Of a stretch of 64,000 bases of DNA, positions 13,401 to 25,237 are shown piece after piece. The position numbers were made by a program, and so were the translations under genes. The stretch's first letter is position 1. Each line of letters opens with the position of its first letter. Under the pieces are notes generated by a model. That model had not been told where the DNA came from and made no database searches. It saw only the letters and a program-made list of their open reading frames with translations. Origin of the DNA: Pontederia crassipes (taxonomy: Eukaryota > Streptophyta > Magnoliopsida > Commelinales > Pontederiaceae); the NCBI GenBank assembly GCA_030549335.1, contig JAUKPH010000017.1, positions 14,407,501 to 14,471,500 on the forward strand, given 5' to 3'.

Positions 13401-14440
13401 GTCTCAAACAGACCCCTCGTGCTTGGTTTCATACATTACATGCTGCGTTGGTCACATTTGGGTTCAATGCTTCCAAAATAGATTCCTCATTATTCATTTA
13501 CAATGGACAATCTATTATCTTATATGCTCTCGTTTATGTGGATAACATTATTGTTACAGGTTGTTCCCTGGAGCTTATTGACAAGTTAGTTAGCAGCCTT
13601 CGACAGAAATTTGCACTAAAAGATCCAAACATCTTAATTATTATTTGGGCATAGAGGTCTTAACTAATAGCAGTGGCATTCTTCTCTCTCAATGAAAATG
13701 CATTCTCTCACTGCTTCAACGAGCCAACATGTTTAATTCCAAAGGCGAGCTTTCGTCAATGTCGCCTCTGGACAAATCTGGATCATGCACTTCAGCTCTT
13801 TTCTTTGATCCGCAACTATATCGCCAACTAGTGGCTGCTCTACAATATGTCACTCTCACACGATCAGACATCAATTTTGCAATGAACTTTGTGTGTCAAC
13901 ATATGCATGATCCACTCGAAAATCATTGGATGGCCCTCAAATGCATTCTTTGTTATTTGAAACAAACACACAATCTTGGTCTTCTTATTGCTAAATCCAA
14001 ACTATCACATATTCAAGCCTTTAGTGATGCGGACTGAGCAGGTGCGGTAGATTATCGACATTCAGTAGGTGGTTATGCTATCTTCATTGGGTGCAATATG
14101 GTCTCTTGGCAAGCAAGGAAACAATGGACTATGGCTCGCTCCTCTACTAAATCTGAGTATCGAGCTATTGCTGACACCACGATTGAGATTATTTGGTTTT
14201 GATCATTATTCCACGAACTTCACCATCCAATACCAACAGCTATTCTCTGGTGTGACAATATTGGCGATATATATTTCACTACCAATCCAATATTTCATGC
14301 AAGAACGAAGCATATTGAGGTCGATTATCATTTTTCTCGGGAAGAGGTGGCTGCTAAGAAACTACTCGTTCGTTACATCTCGACGAAAGATCAAATTGCC
14401 GATCTCTTTACCAAACCTATAGTTGGCTCTCGATTTAAGT
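10446..14440 (+). pseudogene. Copia gag-pol remnant with multiple stops and frameshifts
   Basis: Recognisable pieces run in order over several frames. Gag lies at 10446-11418, with a TNYLLWKTQF-type motif and a knuckle-like VCGMLGHSPYKC in which the expected first cysteine is tyrosine. Integrase lies at about 12009-12400, with SIDVWGPAP, then LQTDGGGEF and HTHQQNGDVER, carrying the D, D and E residues. Reverse transcriptase lies at about 13050-13650, with YMEQPPGFID, SLYGLKQTPRAW and YVDNIIVTG, where YVDD has become YVDN. RNase H lies at about 13730-14440. Stops interrupt gag (10921) and later domains, so no functional polyprotein is encoded. Confidence 0.9.
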
Positions 14441-14494
14441 TTCTATGTGACAAGCTTTGCCTTTGTGCACGAGAAGGCGTTACTTGAGGGTGCA

Positions 14495-14667
14495 TGTTAA
14501 GCAATTAGATAATATCATATCCAAACAACTCAAGCCACAAAACAACCAAATCTTGTAACCAACTCCAAGTGTAACCAATATATCATAACAACAACTATAA
14601 GTTGTTATACCAATTGTATATATATCAATCATGACACCAACAAGAGATTGTATGAGTTTGAATTACA
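14495..14667 (+). repeat. 3' LTR of the copia element
   Basis: 173 bp, same ends as the 5' copy, followed by CCTCG, which nearly matches CCTCA before the 5' LTR. Confidence 0.9.
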
Positions 14668-15028
14668 CCTCGATCGGTAAACTAAAAAAATATTAATAGT
14701 ACTATTAACCTAAAGTATTAAATAATGTTAATAATTCTTTTGTATCTTATTTATAGTAGTTATTGTTATCCTTATAAACTTGTGTTTACTTTAAATTATC
14801 AAATGTTAAAAGAACCAACTCCAAATCTACTAAATGTCCAGACTCGACTGGATCTAGTCCGGTTCAAAATAGTGGGTGGAGTGAGCTGATATTTAGATTA
14901 AAGCTACCCATTTTAAAATTTTCAAGAATATAAATATTTCTATCTTTGGAGATGGACCACGCTCAAGGGCAAAGAAGCTACACGAAATCGCGTCAGAGAA
15001 GCCGTCGGAGATGGAACCTGCAACCTCA
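14668..15028. other. Spacer between copia and CACTA elements
   Basis: No gene or bounded repeat was seen. The last three bases, TCA, are the left copy of the CACTA target duplication. Confidence 0.6.
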
Positions 15029-17318
15029 CACTAGAAGAAAAAGCATGATTTTCGACGGGCCCAAATTCGTCTAAAGTACCGAAGGAATTTTTGAAGGATC
15101 GAAATATTCGTCGTAATTATGGTCGGAGAAGTTTTCGACGGTTCTAGCCATCTAAACTTACGACGATTTACAATTCGTCGAAAGATCCATCAAAATTATC
15201 GATGCTCGTAACCGTCAAAGACAGTAAATCCGGGCGATTAGTTTTCCATATGGTCTTTCGACGGCTCTGACTATCAAAAGTTTCGACGGTTCCCGTATCC
15301 GTCGAAACTTTCAGTGGTCTTAGCCATCGAAATATGTTAACATTAATAATACTTAATAGTTTATTCATATTTTTACTTTCGACGGTTCTGACCATAGAAA
15401 GTTGCGAGGGTTTGAGGAACCGTCGAAACTTTCAGCGATTAGAACCGTCGGATTGAACTCATTTTATATATAATTTAATTTTTTTCGACGGTTTTGACCA
15501 TCGAAAAGGAATATATATAAATTATATTTCTATTTCACTTGATATGGAATATTATATTATGCGATGGTTGGAACTGTCGAAAGTTTTCAAAATTTTTAGC
15601 GGCTTGGGTCGTCCAAATTTAAATTAATATTTTATATTATTTACCTACATTTCGACGATTCTGACCGTAAAAAATGGATTATATAAATATTCGACCCCTC
15701 TATCACTGTTTCGGTTTCCCTCCCTCTCAATCTCTTGCTTCGCTTCGGTGGCGACCTCTGATGATCCGGCTTTGCAGTCCTAGCATCTGCACTCCGCTTG
15801 TGAGACCCGCCGCCGCCTGCACTCGCGACCCGCCGTCGCCTGAGCGAGCTGTTGTGCGCCGCCTGCGCGACTACCACCGCCTCTGCAGCCGTTCTCTCTG
15901 ATGCAAGTATGTTCCCCTCTGGCCACTCCCCTCCGCCCATGCTCGATCCATCCGGTCGCAAGTTAATTTTTTGTTCCTGCCACGGCGGTTTAGATCTGGC
16001 CGCCGCGATCCGGCCGTGCCGGCGGCTAGATCCGGCCAGATCTGGACGTCGACCGCCGCGGCCAGATCTCATCAGAACTCATTTTTCACTGCAGGAGAAA
16101 GAGACGGGTAGAACACCTATTCAAGACGAAATATTTCTTAGAACTCATCAAAAAAAAAACAAGGAATGTGTTTCAACATTTGCTCCGGAGACATACGTAA
16201 GTAAATATATTTGATGTGTTTTTTTTAATTTCAGGACTGTTACATAACATAAGATAACAAATTCGACATTTTAAATAATATAGTTGATGTGTTTTTTCTT
16301 AAAATTTCAGGAGGTTTACAAAACAAGAGAAGTCGAGCACATTACACAAGCCACGCAAGAGGGGACCACACCGTTAACCCCTTGATAACTTTGGACGGAC
16401 CACGTCGATATCAAGAAGCGTCACATTTACGGCCTTGGAACATTTGTTAGTAGTGAAAATATTGGGTATGGTCATAAATCGGTATCAGGTTCAACGAGTC
16501 AAGGTGTGCAACAAATATTTGATAATAAGTGGGAACAACGTTTATCTGATGTCCAACAAGAGATCAGACAGGAGGTTACACAGGAACTCAAAAAAGAGTT
16601 CGAAGAACGTGAGCATGAAATGAAGAAAGAGATGAAGAAAATTATGCGTGACATGATGCGTGGTGAGTTCAACGACGATGCAGTATTGTAGCTTCTAGGT
16701 GTTGTATTTGACGTTTGGACATTTGACGATGTTGTATTGACATTATGCATGACATTCAATTTTAATTTGGTCATTTTAACATAAATTACTAATTTATTAT
16801 TCTTATTTATTTATTTATTTATTATTCAATTTCAATTTCATCAATTTGTTTGTGTCGAATTTTTTTTATTAAATTGGTACCAACGGTTCAAATCGTCGAT
16901 AGTGTCATAATTGACTGTTAGAACCATCGACGGTTTGAATCGTCAAAATTTATAGACGACCAAACCCGTCGATAAGCATCGATGATTTTAACCGTCAAAA
17001 CTTAACAACGATTTGAGCCATCGAAACTCTTTGGTATTATTAACGGTTCAAACCGTCGATGAAAATTTCGATGGTTAGAATCGTCGATAGTATCGACAGC
17101 TCAAACCGTCAACTATCGTCTCAACTCTTCGTTGTTCGACGGCTCAGCCCGCCAATTATACCGTCAAAAATTGCGACGGTTGTGGGATAACCGTCGAAAA
17201 TAGTTTGCAATGTATCATTTTTGCGCAGATGCTATCCGTCGAAAATCGTCATTTTCGACGTTTTTTAATAAATTACATATGGTTTTGACCGTCAATAATT
17301 GACTTTTTTCTTGCAGTG
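15029..17318 (+). mobile_element. CACTA (En/Spm) DNA transposon, 2290 bp
   Basis: The left terminus is CACTAGAAGAAAAAGC and the right terminus, reverse-complemented, is CACTGCAAGAAAAAAGTC. The flanking trinucleotide TCA is identical on both sides (15026-15028 and 17319-17321), the 3-bp duplication diagnostic of CACTA elements. Both subterminal zones (15040-15680 and 16870-17290) are packed with short palindromes of the form CGACGGTT(N)AACCGTCG in both orientations, the arrangement known for En/Spm transposase-binding sites. The middle has a GC-rich block (15700-16080) and a transposase remnant (16095-16691). It is too short to be autonomous. Confidence 0.92.
16095..16691 (+). pseudogene. Ptta/En-Spm type plant transposase fragment
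   Basis: Two exons can be read. Exon 16095-16196 follows an ACTGCAG acceptor and ends at a GTAAGT donor; it encodes EKETGRTPIQDEIFLRTHQK and onward. Exon 16311-16691 follows TTTCAG; it encodes EVYKTREVEHITQATQEG, then a TDHVDIKKRHIYGLG segment and a charged coiled coil ending DDAVL. The order (ETGR...THxKK, ITQAxQ, KKRxIYGLG, coiled coil) is that of the Ptta/En/Spm transposase domain as I recall it. Two consecutive in-frame stops (TGA TAA, 16383-16388) break the second exon and the N-terminal part is missing. Confidence 0.75.
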
Positions 17319-19080
17319 TCAGTCGCGAGGAAAGAGAAAGAACGAAAGTGAATGTGGACGATTGTGCGGACAAGATTTTTTTCTAAACCCTATTTATCCT
17401 GAGATGAATCGAACGAAATGAATAAAATCAATTGCCATCTCAACAACTTATCATCCTTGTCTTTCATCTCCGGATCGACGGCGCTACTGTGGTGTGTAAC
17501 ACACTGTCACTAATTGGGTGTGCCACAGGCGCATTTATCCCATAGTTAAATCTCGAATACCATTAAGAATGCAGAACATATGCCCTCTCATGAACAATAT
17601 ATATAGTACAAGCATTCGAGATATTCTTTGAATTTTCTCATATATTGTTATAAAATTTCTACATATGTAATTAAATTTAAGAACATACACGTAATTAAAC
17701 TTTATGTGACGAGAGAGAACGTGAATGGGGAAGCACGAGTCTCTCTGTTCACAGAAAAATTATGTGGTAGTTTGATACCAGAACTCATCTTGGACGAACT
17801 TTTTTTTCCGTAAAACAATGCTATCCCGACCAATCAATTTAGTTCGTGGATAAGATCACATATTACTATTACAAAAGTATTATTTTCATCTTTTTCTAAT
17901 CTCTATATATAGCTGATTAATCTAATAAATATTAGACACAATTTCGAAAATTAAATTTGAAACTACCGAAAAGAACTCTGCCGATGAAATTTTTTAGATC
18001 AAAATTTTAATCAAGATCATAAGAATCAAGGTTTGTGAAAGATCTTATAATAATAAGATAGATTAATCGTAGAATAATGGAAAAAAAAAACCAAGATCCG
18101 ATTCCGACATGCACTATCCACCAATTGGTACTTTAAAACATACAATAAGATCCAAAATTTTGTTTTTAAAAAAAAAAAAAACAAGGTGGCGAAAAATTAA
18201 TTAATTAAAACGTGTGGCTCCCCTGTCCTCCTCCCAAGCCTGGCGTCACCACGTAAAAAGTTTCATGTTCTTCGTTTGCATGCCATGCAAAACAACAAAT
18301 TACGTCCCCCTCGTCACCTTTAACTCAGTCGCAGAATCTTTGAGCATCGCTGATACGACACATGTGGGACCTGAAAATTCATCTCAAATCCACGTGCCGT
18401 CCAATGTTTTGCTGAAGAAACCGTAGTATCCTACGTGTTGCCATATGACCTCATTGATTGCAATGTGGATAGCCAGAGGATAAATAATAACCTCAAATTC
18501 CAGTTTTCAATTTTTTTATTAAAACATAGACAAAATAGTATAGTGCAACATTTATTTATCATATCCGTACATAATAAATTTTGATATGTTTTGCAATTTT
18601 TTTTCTCATTGTCACCTCTAATTATATCGTAAGGTTTATTTTCGGTTAATTATATATAGATAAGATAACCATATTTTAACGAATTAAAAAGTTTATGACA
18701 ATCTTTACACTAGGTATTAAAGTACCTAAATATTATGAAGATGGACATTTTTTTGTAGATTTATGCACAACATTTCAGATCAACTTCTTCTCTTAAAAAT
18801 GATGATTATGTTGTAAGTTCCACTTGTGCAAACCTTCAATTTCTCATCATGTGAGAGCATGATTGTGGTCCATTTGACGCATCTTACTTAATTTTGTGGC
18901 GTAAAAACATTAATTGATAAAGGCTTAATTATCACTAATAAGCGTTTTTCTTTTATTTCTCTCTCTCATTTTTTTTTTATTTCCTATAGAAAAAAATGAT
19001 GTTTTAGCATTTTCCATTTTTGAGAAATTATTTGGGTACAATATTTCCTCTTCTATTTTAGCACACCACTACCTTTCTTT
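17319..19080. other. Intergenic region and distal upstream sequence of the transporter gene
   Basis: A moderately GC patch at 18210-18430 has no recognisable coding domain. The remainder is AT-rich. No transposon boundaries were identified. Confidence 0.5.
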
Positions 19081-20048
19081 TCTGTTGCATCAAAACTCGC
19101 AAGATTACGAGTGCCCAAGTGCAGCAGAAGAAGAGAGCAACAATCCACTAACTCTTTCTCCTCTCCAATCTGCACTTTTTTCCTTGCACAGTCGGACATA
19201 ACGAAAGTTCTATACTGTAAAGAAAGAAAAAAAAATCAAATCTTTAGGCTCAGTTGGATTGCAGACTTCTGATCTCACAATCTCTGGAAGGCATCTGGTC
19301 AGCATAGCCTTTGTCGGGCTTGGAGATAGGAACGGTTGCAGATATAAATTCCGGCCAAGTTCTTGTACTGAGTGTCGAGTGAGAAGTAAAAGCTCCGGTA
19401 CTTGTATCCAATTTCCAAGCACTGCTTGCGTTTGAATCATGTGGTCTGTGTTTGAAGTTAATCTTTGCGACTTTGCGCGTTTTTTTTGACACAAACTTCA
19501 AACCTGCTGATTTTGCCATTTCTGATTTTTTTTTTCGGGCTGGCGTTGTGTTTTAAAACAGTTCGTCGGAAATCCTGTTCAACTGCAGCCTGCTGTAAAT
19601 ATTTGTTTGTTTGTTTGAATCAATTTGTTTGTTTCAGATTATTGTATAACTCTGTTCAACTGCAGCCTGATGTAAAGATTCAATTTTCTGTTCTTGGGTG
19701 TTAACTAATTGAGGATTCATCTGTCAGCACTAAGATATGCTTACTTGAAATCCGTTAATCTGATTCTTTCTTTCTCTTTGGTCCAGAAACTTCGGGAAAA
19801 AAGTTGTTCCTCTTTTTGTGTTCCATTCTTGAAATAAATTTTCTTCCTTTTGCGCTTTTGTTGTTCTGAGAATGGAGAGAATTCATAACTTTGATCCCTC
19901 CCCCCATCTCATTCTCCTGTTGTCCGTATGTAAGATGCTCACCTCTTGAACACGCTCATTAAAAGTTTGTAAACTGTCAGATTTAAGCTTTACTGTGATC
20001 TTTACTGAAACTGTGAACTTTGTAATCGACATCCAGAAGAAGAGAAGG
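19081..20048 (+). promoter_or_regulatory. 5' leader region of the AVT6 transporter gene
   Basis: The sequence directly before the ATG at 20049 reads TCGACATCCAG/AAGAAGAGAAGG, a plausible splice acceptor 12 nt before the start. The leader therefore probably contains an intron. CT- and GA-rich tracts at 19120-19180 look like leader exon sequence. The upstream donor could not be chosen with confidence. Open frames on the minus strand here are chance. Confidence 0.4.
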
Positions 20049-22270
20049 ATGACGGTTGTGAGCCTTGGGAGCAATGGAAGGTACAAGAACAAGCATGCTC
20101 TTGATGAGAATGCCCCCTTGCTGCCAACTAAGCAGGAGGAAGATGGGGGATACGACGAGTTCAATGGAGCTTCCTTTGCCGGTGCTGTTTTCAATCTATC
20201 TACCACCATTGTGGGAGCTGGAATCATGGCCTTGCCTGCCACCATGAAAGTCCTGGGGCTGGTGCCTGGAATTGTCTTGATCATATTCTTTGCTTTGCTC
20301 ACTGAGGCCTCCATAGACATGTTGATCAGGTCCAGCAGAGCAGGGAAGGCAATCTCTTATGCTGGAGTTATGGGTGACACCTTTGGGAATTTTGGGAAGA
20401 TGCTGCTGCAGATTTGTGTCATTGTGAATAATGTGGGTGTGCTGATAGTTTACGTGATTATTATTGGTATGTTATCTTAAACTAAGGTTCTCTTATGCCC
20501 TTTTGTTCTTGAACAAGTATGTTATTTGTTATACTGGATTAGATGCACAAGCTAATTAACTAGTTCAGAAGCATCAGAAGAGCTAATTAAGTTTGTGCAA
20601 GAGCATTCTACGAAATTTGTAGTTCAATATTTCGGTTTACGAAACCTTGATAAGGCATATCTGAATTTGTAGTTCAATATTTAATGAGGTATTTTAGAGA
20701 ACATTGTTCTCTTTTCTATGCGACTAATGTTTCAGGAATTCAGCCTATTACACCTTTAGAGTCGTTTTGCATATTGTGTTTATAAACTGGTGACCCTGTT
20801 TTCATGCTAGGTGATGTGGTTTCCGGAACATCTGCCGGTGGCTATCACCACTCTGGTGTATTGGAAGGATGGTTTGGTCCGCAATGGTGGACTGGACGCA
20901 TATTTGTTCTTTCAGCTACTATGGTTGCTGTGTTTGCTCCACTGGCATGCTTCAAACGCTTAGGTAAGTATCATTTCCAGACATCAAGTTTTTTGCACTA
21001 TCTTACTTGACATGAGACTCTACTACAAATTGGCAGATTATGATTGCTCGTTTTCAGTGTTCTCTTTTGTAAATGATTGGGGATATATCATCTTATTTCT
21101 ACAGATTCGCTGAGGTTCACATCTGCGTTATCTGTTGCACTAGCTGTTGTCTTTGTTGTAATTACTGCTGGAATTGCTGTTGTCAAATTGCTGATGGGAA
21201 CCGTGTCGATTCCCAAGTTGTTTCCTGATGTACCTGATTTGGCATCTGTCTGGAAGTCCTTCACAGTTGTTCCTGTGCTTGTGACTGCATATATCTGCCA
21301 CTACAACGGTATAAAACTTACAGATATTAAATTGCTTCTTCTACTTTTTTTTTTACAGTTTGTTTTTGTTTGTGTGATACTGTTGGTGGATGAGTAAGAA
21401 GTGCAGCAAATTGCTGATATGATTCTCTGGTGTCTTTCATGTCATTTTGCAGTTCATCCCATAGACAACGAACTCGATAATCCTTCACAAATAAAGCCCA
21501 TCGTAAGGTCATCGCTTGCATTGTGCTCCACGGTGTATATAACCACCAGCTTCTTCGGTTTCCTTCTCTTCGGCGAGTCCACCCTCGATGATGTTCTCGC
21601 TAACTTCGACTCCAATCTCGGCATCCCATACGGCAGCATCCTCGATGATGCAGTCCGAGTTAGCTACGCCGTGCACCTCATGCTCGTGTTTCCGATGATC
21701 TTCCATGCTCTCCGGCTTAATTTGGACGGACTACTTTTTCCGTCTGCTCATCCTTTGCGCTATGACAACCGAAGATTTGCCATGCTTACTGTAATGCTGC
21801 TCTTAGTTATCTTCTTGGCTGCAAACTTCATACCCAGCATATGGGATGCCTTCCAATTTACAGGAGCAACTGCTGCAGTCTGCATTGGGTATATATTTCC
21901 TGCATCCATTATTCTCAGGTGAGCCATGCAATATGTATACTGTAATGTGCTTGAAGAGCTCATGTTTTTTGAAGTATGAATGATGAGATAATAATGTCTT
22001 AAAACATCAAACATTGAAAGAGAACAGTACACCAAGGTGACTTTGTAGCTCGCAAGTTTAAATTGCTTTCATGCCTATAACCTCTGATGCATGCCCCGTT
22101 ACTTAGAATTCTGCATTTTTTGATTCAGGGATTGCTATGGAATCGCAACGAAGCAGGACACAGTCCTATCGGTTTTCATGATCGTTCTCGCCGTCTCTAC
22201 AAATGCCATTGCCATATACAGTGATGCCTACTCAATTTTCAACAAGGAAACATCATCCCCCAAGGCTTAA
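20049..22270 (+). CDS. AVT6: AVT6-type vacuolar amino-acid transporter
   Basis: Five coding exons: 20049-20466, 20811-20963, 21105-21308, 21453-21918, 22129-22270. All introns are GT-AG and all joins are in frame, giving 1383 nt and 460 aa, the usual family length. The N-terminus is cytosolic with an ENAPLLP dileucine-type motif, followed by YDEFNGASFAGAVFNLSTTI opening the first membrane helix. About 11 hydrophobic segments follow; the last exon encodes IVLAVSTNAIAIYSDAY. This is the AAAP/SLC38-related AVT6 group, whose members export amino acids such as aspartate and glutamate from the vacuole. ATG 20049 was chosen because the in-frame codons upstream have only a GTG and the family starts here. 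No damage was seen. Substrate is inferred from the family only. Confidence 0.95.
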
Positions 22271-23030
22271 CTTTTGTTTACGCCGTTCACGGTCAGGAAA
22301 ATTGATCTTGAAATATTCTCTTTGTGCAGCAGCACTGGGTAGATGTGGTCGTCCTCGTCTAAATTTCTAGCGAATAACTCAGCTCAGGCTGAGGTAGTTA
22401 GCAGTTGCTTGCATGTAAATATGAATTTGTATTCAAAGAAGATTGTGTGCTGTCCATTTTTTTTCCATTTGATTTCATGCGAACAGTGTCCTCTTCTTTC
22501 TCTTTGATCTTTCTGAAACAGAATCATAGCCTAATTTAGAGATTCAACTACTCTATCAAGTGCAAGTTGGTTGATCACAGTCAACCCTGCCTTTTTTTTA
22601 CTTTACTGGTGTTTTAAGATCAATCATCTATTGGAAATACCGAGTAGATGGAAAAAGAAGAAATAAAGATAATTATTTGTATGGACACGAAGTTTGTTAT
22701 TGGAATTACAATAATAATACTCTCATGATGCAACGAAGTCGTCGAATTCATCAACTGACAATTATTGAAAAACTCATTCTCTTATTTTAATAATCTGCAA
22801 TGACTTGAATGTATTTTCACGTGTTGTACACATAGTACTTATCATCATTTGCAATTGCTTTTGATTGCATTTGATTGCTTAAAAATGCAAGAAGAAGCCT
22901 ATTTATATGATTGAAAAGATACTTCACGAATGAATGTGTTTAATATCTTTTTGTCCAAAAGACAGACATATTAATGAAAGGATTCACCTTTTCATATAAG
23001 GTCACATCTTATAATGAAAAGACACACCTA
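22271..23030. other. 3' flank of the transporter gene, AT-rich spacer
   Basis: The first 200 bp are likely 3' untranslated sequence. Beyond that no feature was seen. Confidence 0.5.
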
Positions 23031-23592
23031 GAGGTGTTCATGGGTCGAGTTGGACCCGACCCGAACCCAAACCCAAACTCGACCCAACCCGACCAATTTT
23101 GGTCGGGTCGGGTTGGGTCGGGTTGATGGTCTTTTGGGCAGCAGACCCGAACCGAACCGATTCGGTTCGGGTCGGGTCGGGTGGTCGGGTTACCCGATCA
23201 CCTTTTTCTTTTTTTTATTTTTTTCTTCTTTATTTAAATATATTCAATATAAAATTATATTAAATATTTTATTTTAAATCATAAAAATAACATTTTATTT
23301 ATTTACTATTTGTTTCTATATTTTAAATGATTTATTTTCATATTTTTAATTTTTTAATCATATAAAACCTATAAATTAAATAAAAAATAGATTAATTTAA
23401 ATAAAAAAATATAAAAGGTCGGGTCGTCGGGTCGGGTCGGGTCGACTTGGGTTGAAATTGTCCAATCCATACTCGACCCGACCTTTGATCGGGTTGAGAT
23501 CGGGTTGGGTCGGGTCTGACCCGACCCAAACCGGTTCGGGTCGGGTCGGGTCATCGGGTTCACGGGTCGACCCGACCCGGTGAACATATCTC
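23031..23592. mobile_element. GGGTCGG-ended foldback element, copy 2
   Basis: The left arm (23031-23190) is tandem-like GGGTCGGGTTGGGTCGGG with CCCGACCCGAACC. The core (23200-23410) is AT-rich. The right arm (23420-23585) is again GTCGGGTCGGGTCG then CGACCCGACCCGG. Termini are GAGGTGTTCA and the reverse complement of TGAACATATCTC. The arms can pair with each other, so the element can fold back. No protein is encoded; open frames through the arms are repeat artefacts. Confidence 0.7.
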
Positions 23593-23896
23593 AGGGATAC
23601 ATCTTATGATGAAAGAATATAACTCTTCGTCTAATAATATTCTTTCATATGAGACAACCCATTCACGACACCATTTCACTTAGAATATGTCTTTCATTCA
23701 ATATTGTAACACTTTATTGATGAAAATATATTAAGATATATTTCATACTTAACTAATTAATATGAACTCACTTTCAATAATCATTGAAGTTATATATTTG
23801 AAATTTGAAATCTAATTAACGAACCGATTATTACTTTATTTTTATAGGAAATGTACAACATCCCATCATAATAAAAAGATATATAAAAATCACTTA

Positions 23897-24809
23897 GGAT
23901 ACGTTTGAACGAAGGGTTTAGAAGAGATGGACTAGGTTTAATTATGATAGGTAAATTTAAAACTTTTACACCATGTTTTGATATATTTTTTATTAATTTA
24001 ATTAAGAATATATTGGCGCTTCATAAGATCATTATTTGATTTAAAATTAAACTTGACTGGAAATAAATATTCCCACTCTATTTTTATTACTTATCAATAA
24101 AATAAAATAAAAACATTTTTTCTTAAGGATAATAAAAACATTTATCAAAGTTAACATTTCTTAATTCATATATTATGTTTTGTATTCAAATAAAGAGTGG
24201 ATGCATCCTATCTCATTAATTTATAGGATTTTTTCCTTTAACTATAAATCTTTTCTGCGTCTATCAATGACTTTCAAATATTTTGCAAACCCCTCTGAAC
24301 TATGCCACTTTTTCCACTTAGGTCCATCCGTCAATGTCTATTAACTTTTTCGTTATTTTTTATTTTTTTAATTATGAAATAATCAAAATACCCTCGTAAA
24401 GTTTAGATAAGTGTGCTTAAAAAATGGTGGCGGAGGAGTCGCCAGTGATGTCCTTGCACGAGCCGGTGAGATGGGGGGGGGGGACATTTTTTATTTTAAG
24501 CTCACATCTAAATTTTGAAAGGGTATATTGGTCATTTCATAATTCAAAATGAAAAATAATAAAAAATTTAACAGACATCGACGAATGGACCTAAGTGAAA
24601 AAAAGCGACATAATTCAGAAAAATCCGTGAAATATTTGAAAGTCATTGGTAGACGCGAAAAAAGTTTATAATTCAGAGGAGGTCAGAAAAAACAAACCCA
24701 AATTTATATCAAAACATAAATTTTATAAACTCTTAGAATACTCCACTTCACTAACTTATACTTCACCATCCTAATCTACCGCTCCATCGTTAGAAAATCA
24801 AACACACCC
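23897..24809. mobile_element. Tourist-like (PIF/Harbinger) MITE with a nested insertion
   Basis: The left end is GGATACGTTTGA and the right end reverse-complemented is GGGTGTGTTTGA. Both are flanked by TTA (23894-23896 and 24810-24812), the 3-bp duplication of PIF/Harbinger elements. Inner parts also pair (TTTTGATATA near 23973 and TATATCAAAACAT near 24707). Removing the nested 24226-24699 element leaves about 430 bp. Confidence 0.75.
24226..24699. mobile_element. Mutator-like foldback MITE nested in the Tourist-like element
   Basis: Arms of about 170 bp are inverted copies. The left arm contains AATGACTTTCAAATATTT and CACTTAGGTCCATCCGTC; the right arm contains the complements AAATATTTGAAAGTCATT and GACGAATGGACCTAAGTG. 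Flanks TAATTTATA and AAATTTATA match at 8 of 9 bases, fitting the 9-bp duplication of Mutator-like elements. The loop holds a run of 11 G near 24473-24483. There is no coding capacity. Confidence 0.75.
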
Positions 24810-24923
24810 TTAACATCATTTGTCAGGTCAGTTCTTATAATAAAATATGTGTTTAGGCAACTAGTTTTCCAGGAGCTTAGGATGAAGCTTAAAAGCAAGG
24901 GCGGAGCTACGGGGTTCGTGCGT

Positions 24924-25061
24924 CTGCAAGTGGCACTGGAATCATCTATTATTATTACTAGTTCTTTACATTAATCACATATTCCTTGTTGCCTGCAAGT
25001 GGCACTGGAATCATCTATTATTATTACTAGTTCTTTACATTAGTCACATATTCGTTGTTGC
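24924..25061 (+). repeat. 69-bp tandem duplication inside the hAT element
   Basis: CTGCAAGTGGCACTGGAATC begins at 24924 and again at 24993. The two units are nearly identical over 69 bp. Confidence 0.85.
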
Positions 25062-25128
25062 CTCGTTGGTTAGCAGGGTTGATACATCCCAAAGTGACCT
25101 GGTTTGAATCTCTTTTCCACCACTCATC

Positions 25129-25237
25129 TCTTTTACACAAGTTTTTTAAAATCATTATATATAATTGATATCTAATTCTCTTTTCTTTTACACAAGTTTT
25201 TTAAAATCATTATATATAATTGATATCTAATTATTTA
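25129..25237 (+). repeat. 55-bp tandem duplication inside the hAT element
   Basis: ACACAAGTTTTTTAAAATCA begins at 25135 and recurs at 25190. The units differ little. Confidence 0.8.

Larger units (their letters stand above)
10212..14667 (+). mobile_element. Ty1/copia LTR retrotransposon, degenerate (Ale/Retrofit-like)
   Basis: This is a full-length but inactivated element of 4456 bp. The LTRs are 173 bp each (10212-10384 and 14495-14667), both TGTTAAGCA...GAATTACA, with about 13 mismatches by eye (7-8 percent). Flanking 5-mers are CCTCA and CCTCG, a target duplication with one change. The primer-binding site TGGTATCAGAGCC begins directly after the 5' LTR (initiator-Met tRNA type). The purine-rich tract TTGAGGGTGCA precedes the 3' LTR. 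Domain order gag, integrase, RT, RNase H is the copia order. Short LTRs and the gag sequence style suggest the Ale/Retrofit lineage. Many stops and frameshifts break the reading frame. Confidence 0.9.

Noticed and set aside
15674..16072. Overlapping frames on both strands in the first CACTA element
   Set aside because: They lie in its GC-rich block, are Arg/Pro/Ser-rich in both directions and show no homology I can recognise.
18214..18426. Small protein gene upstream of the transporter
   Set aside because: It starts at GTG, has no recognisable domain and no splice or promoter context.
23050..23587. Telomere-like or coding GGGTCGG repeats
   Set aside because: The unit is not a plant telomere repeat (TTTAGGG), and the frames merely read through the arms of a foldback element.
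25060..25112. tRNA gene
   Set aside because: A- and B-box-like words are present, but no cloverleaf arms or anticodon loop pair convincingly. At most it is a tRNA-derived SINE fragment.
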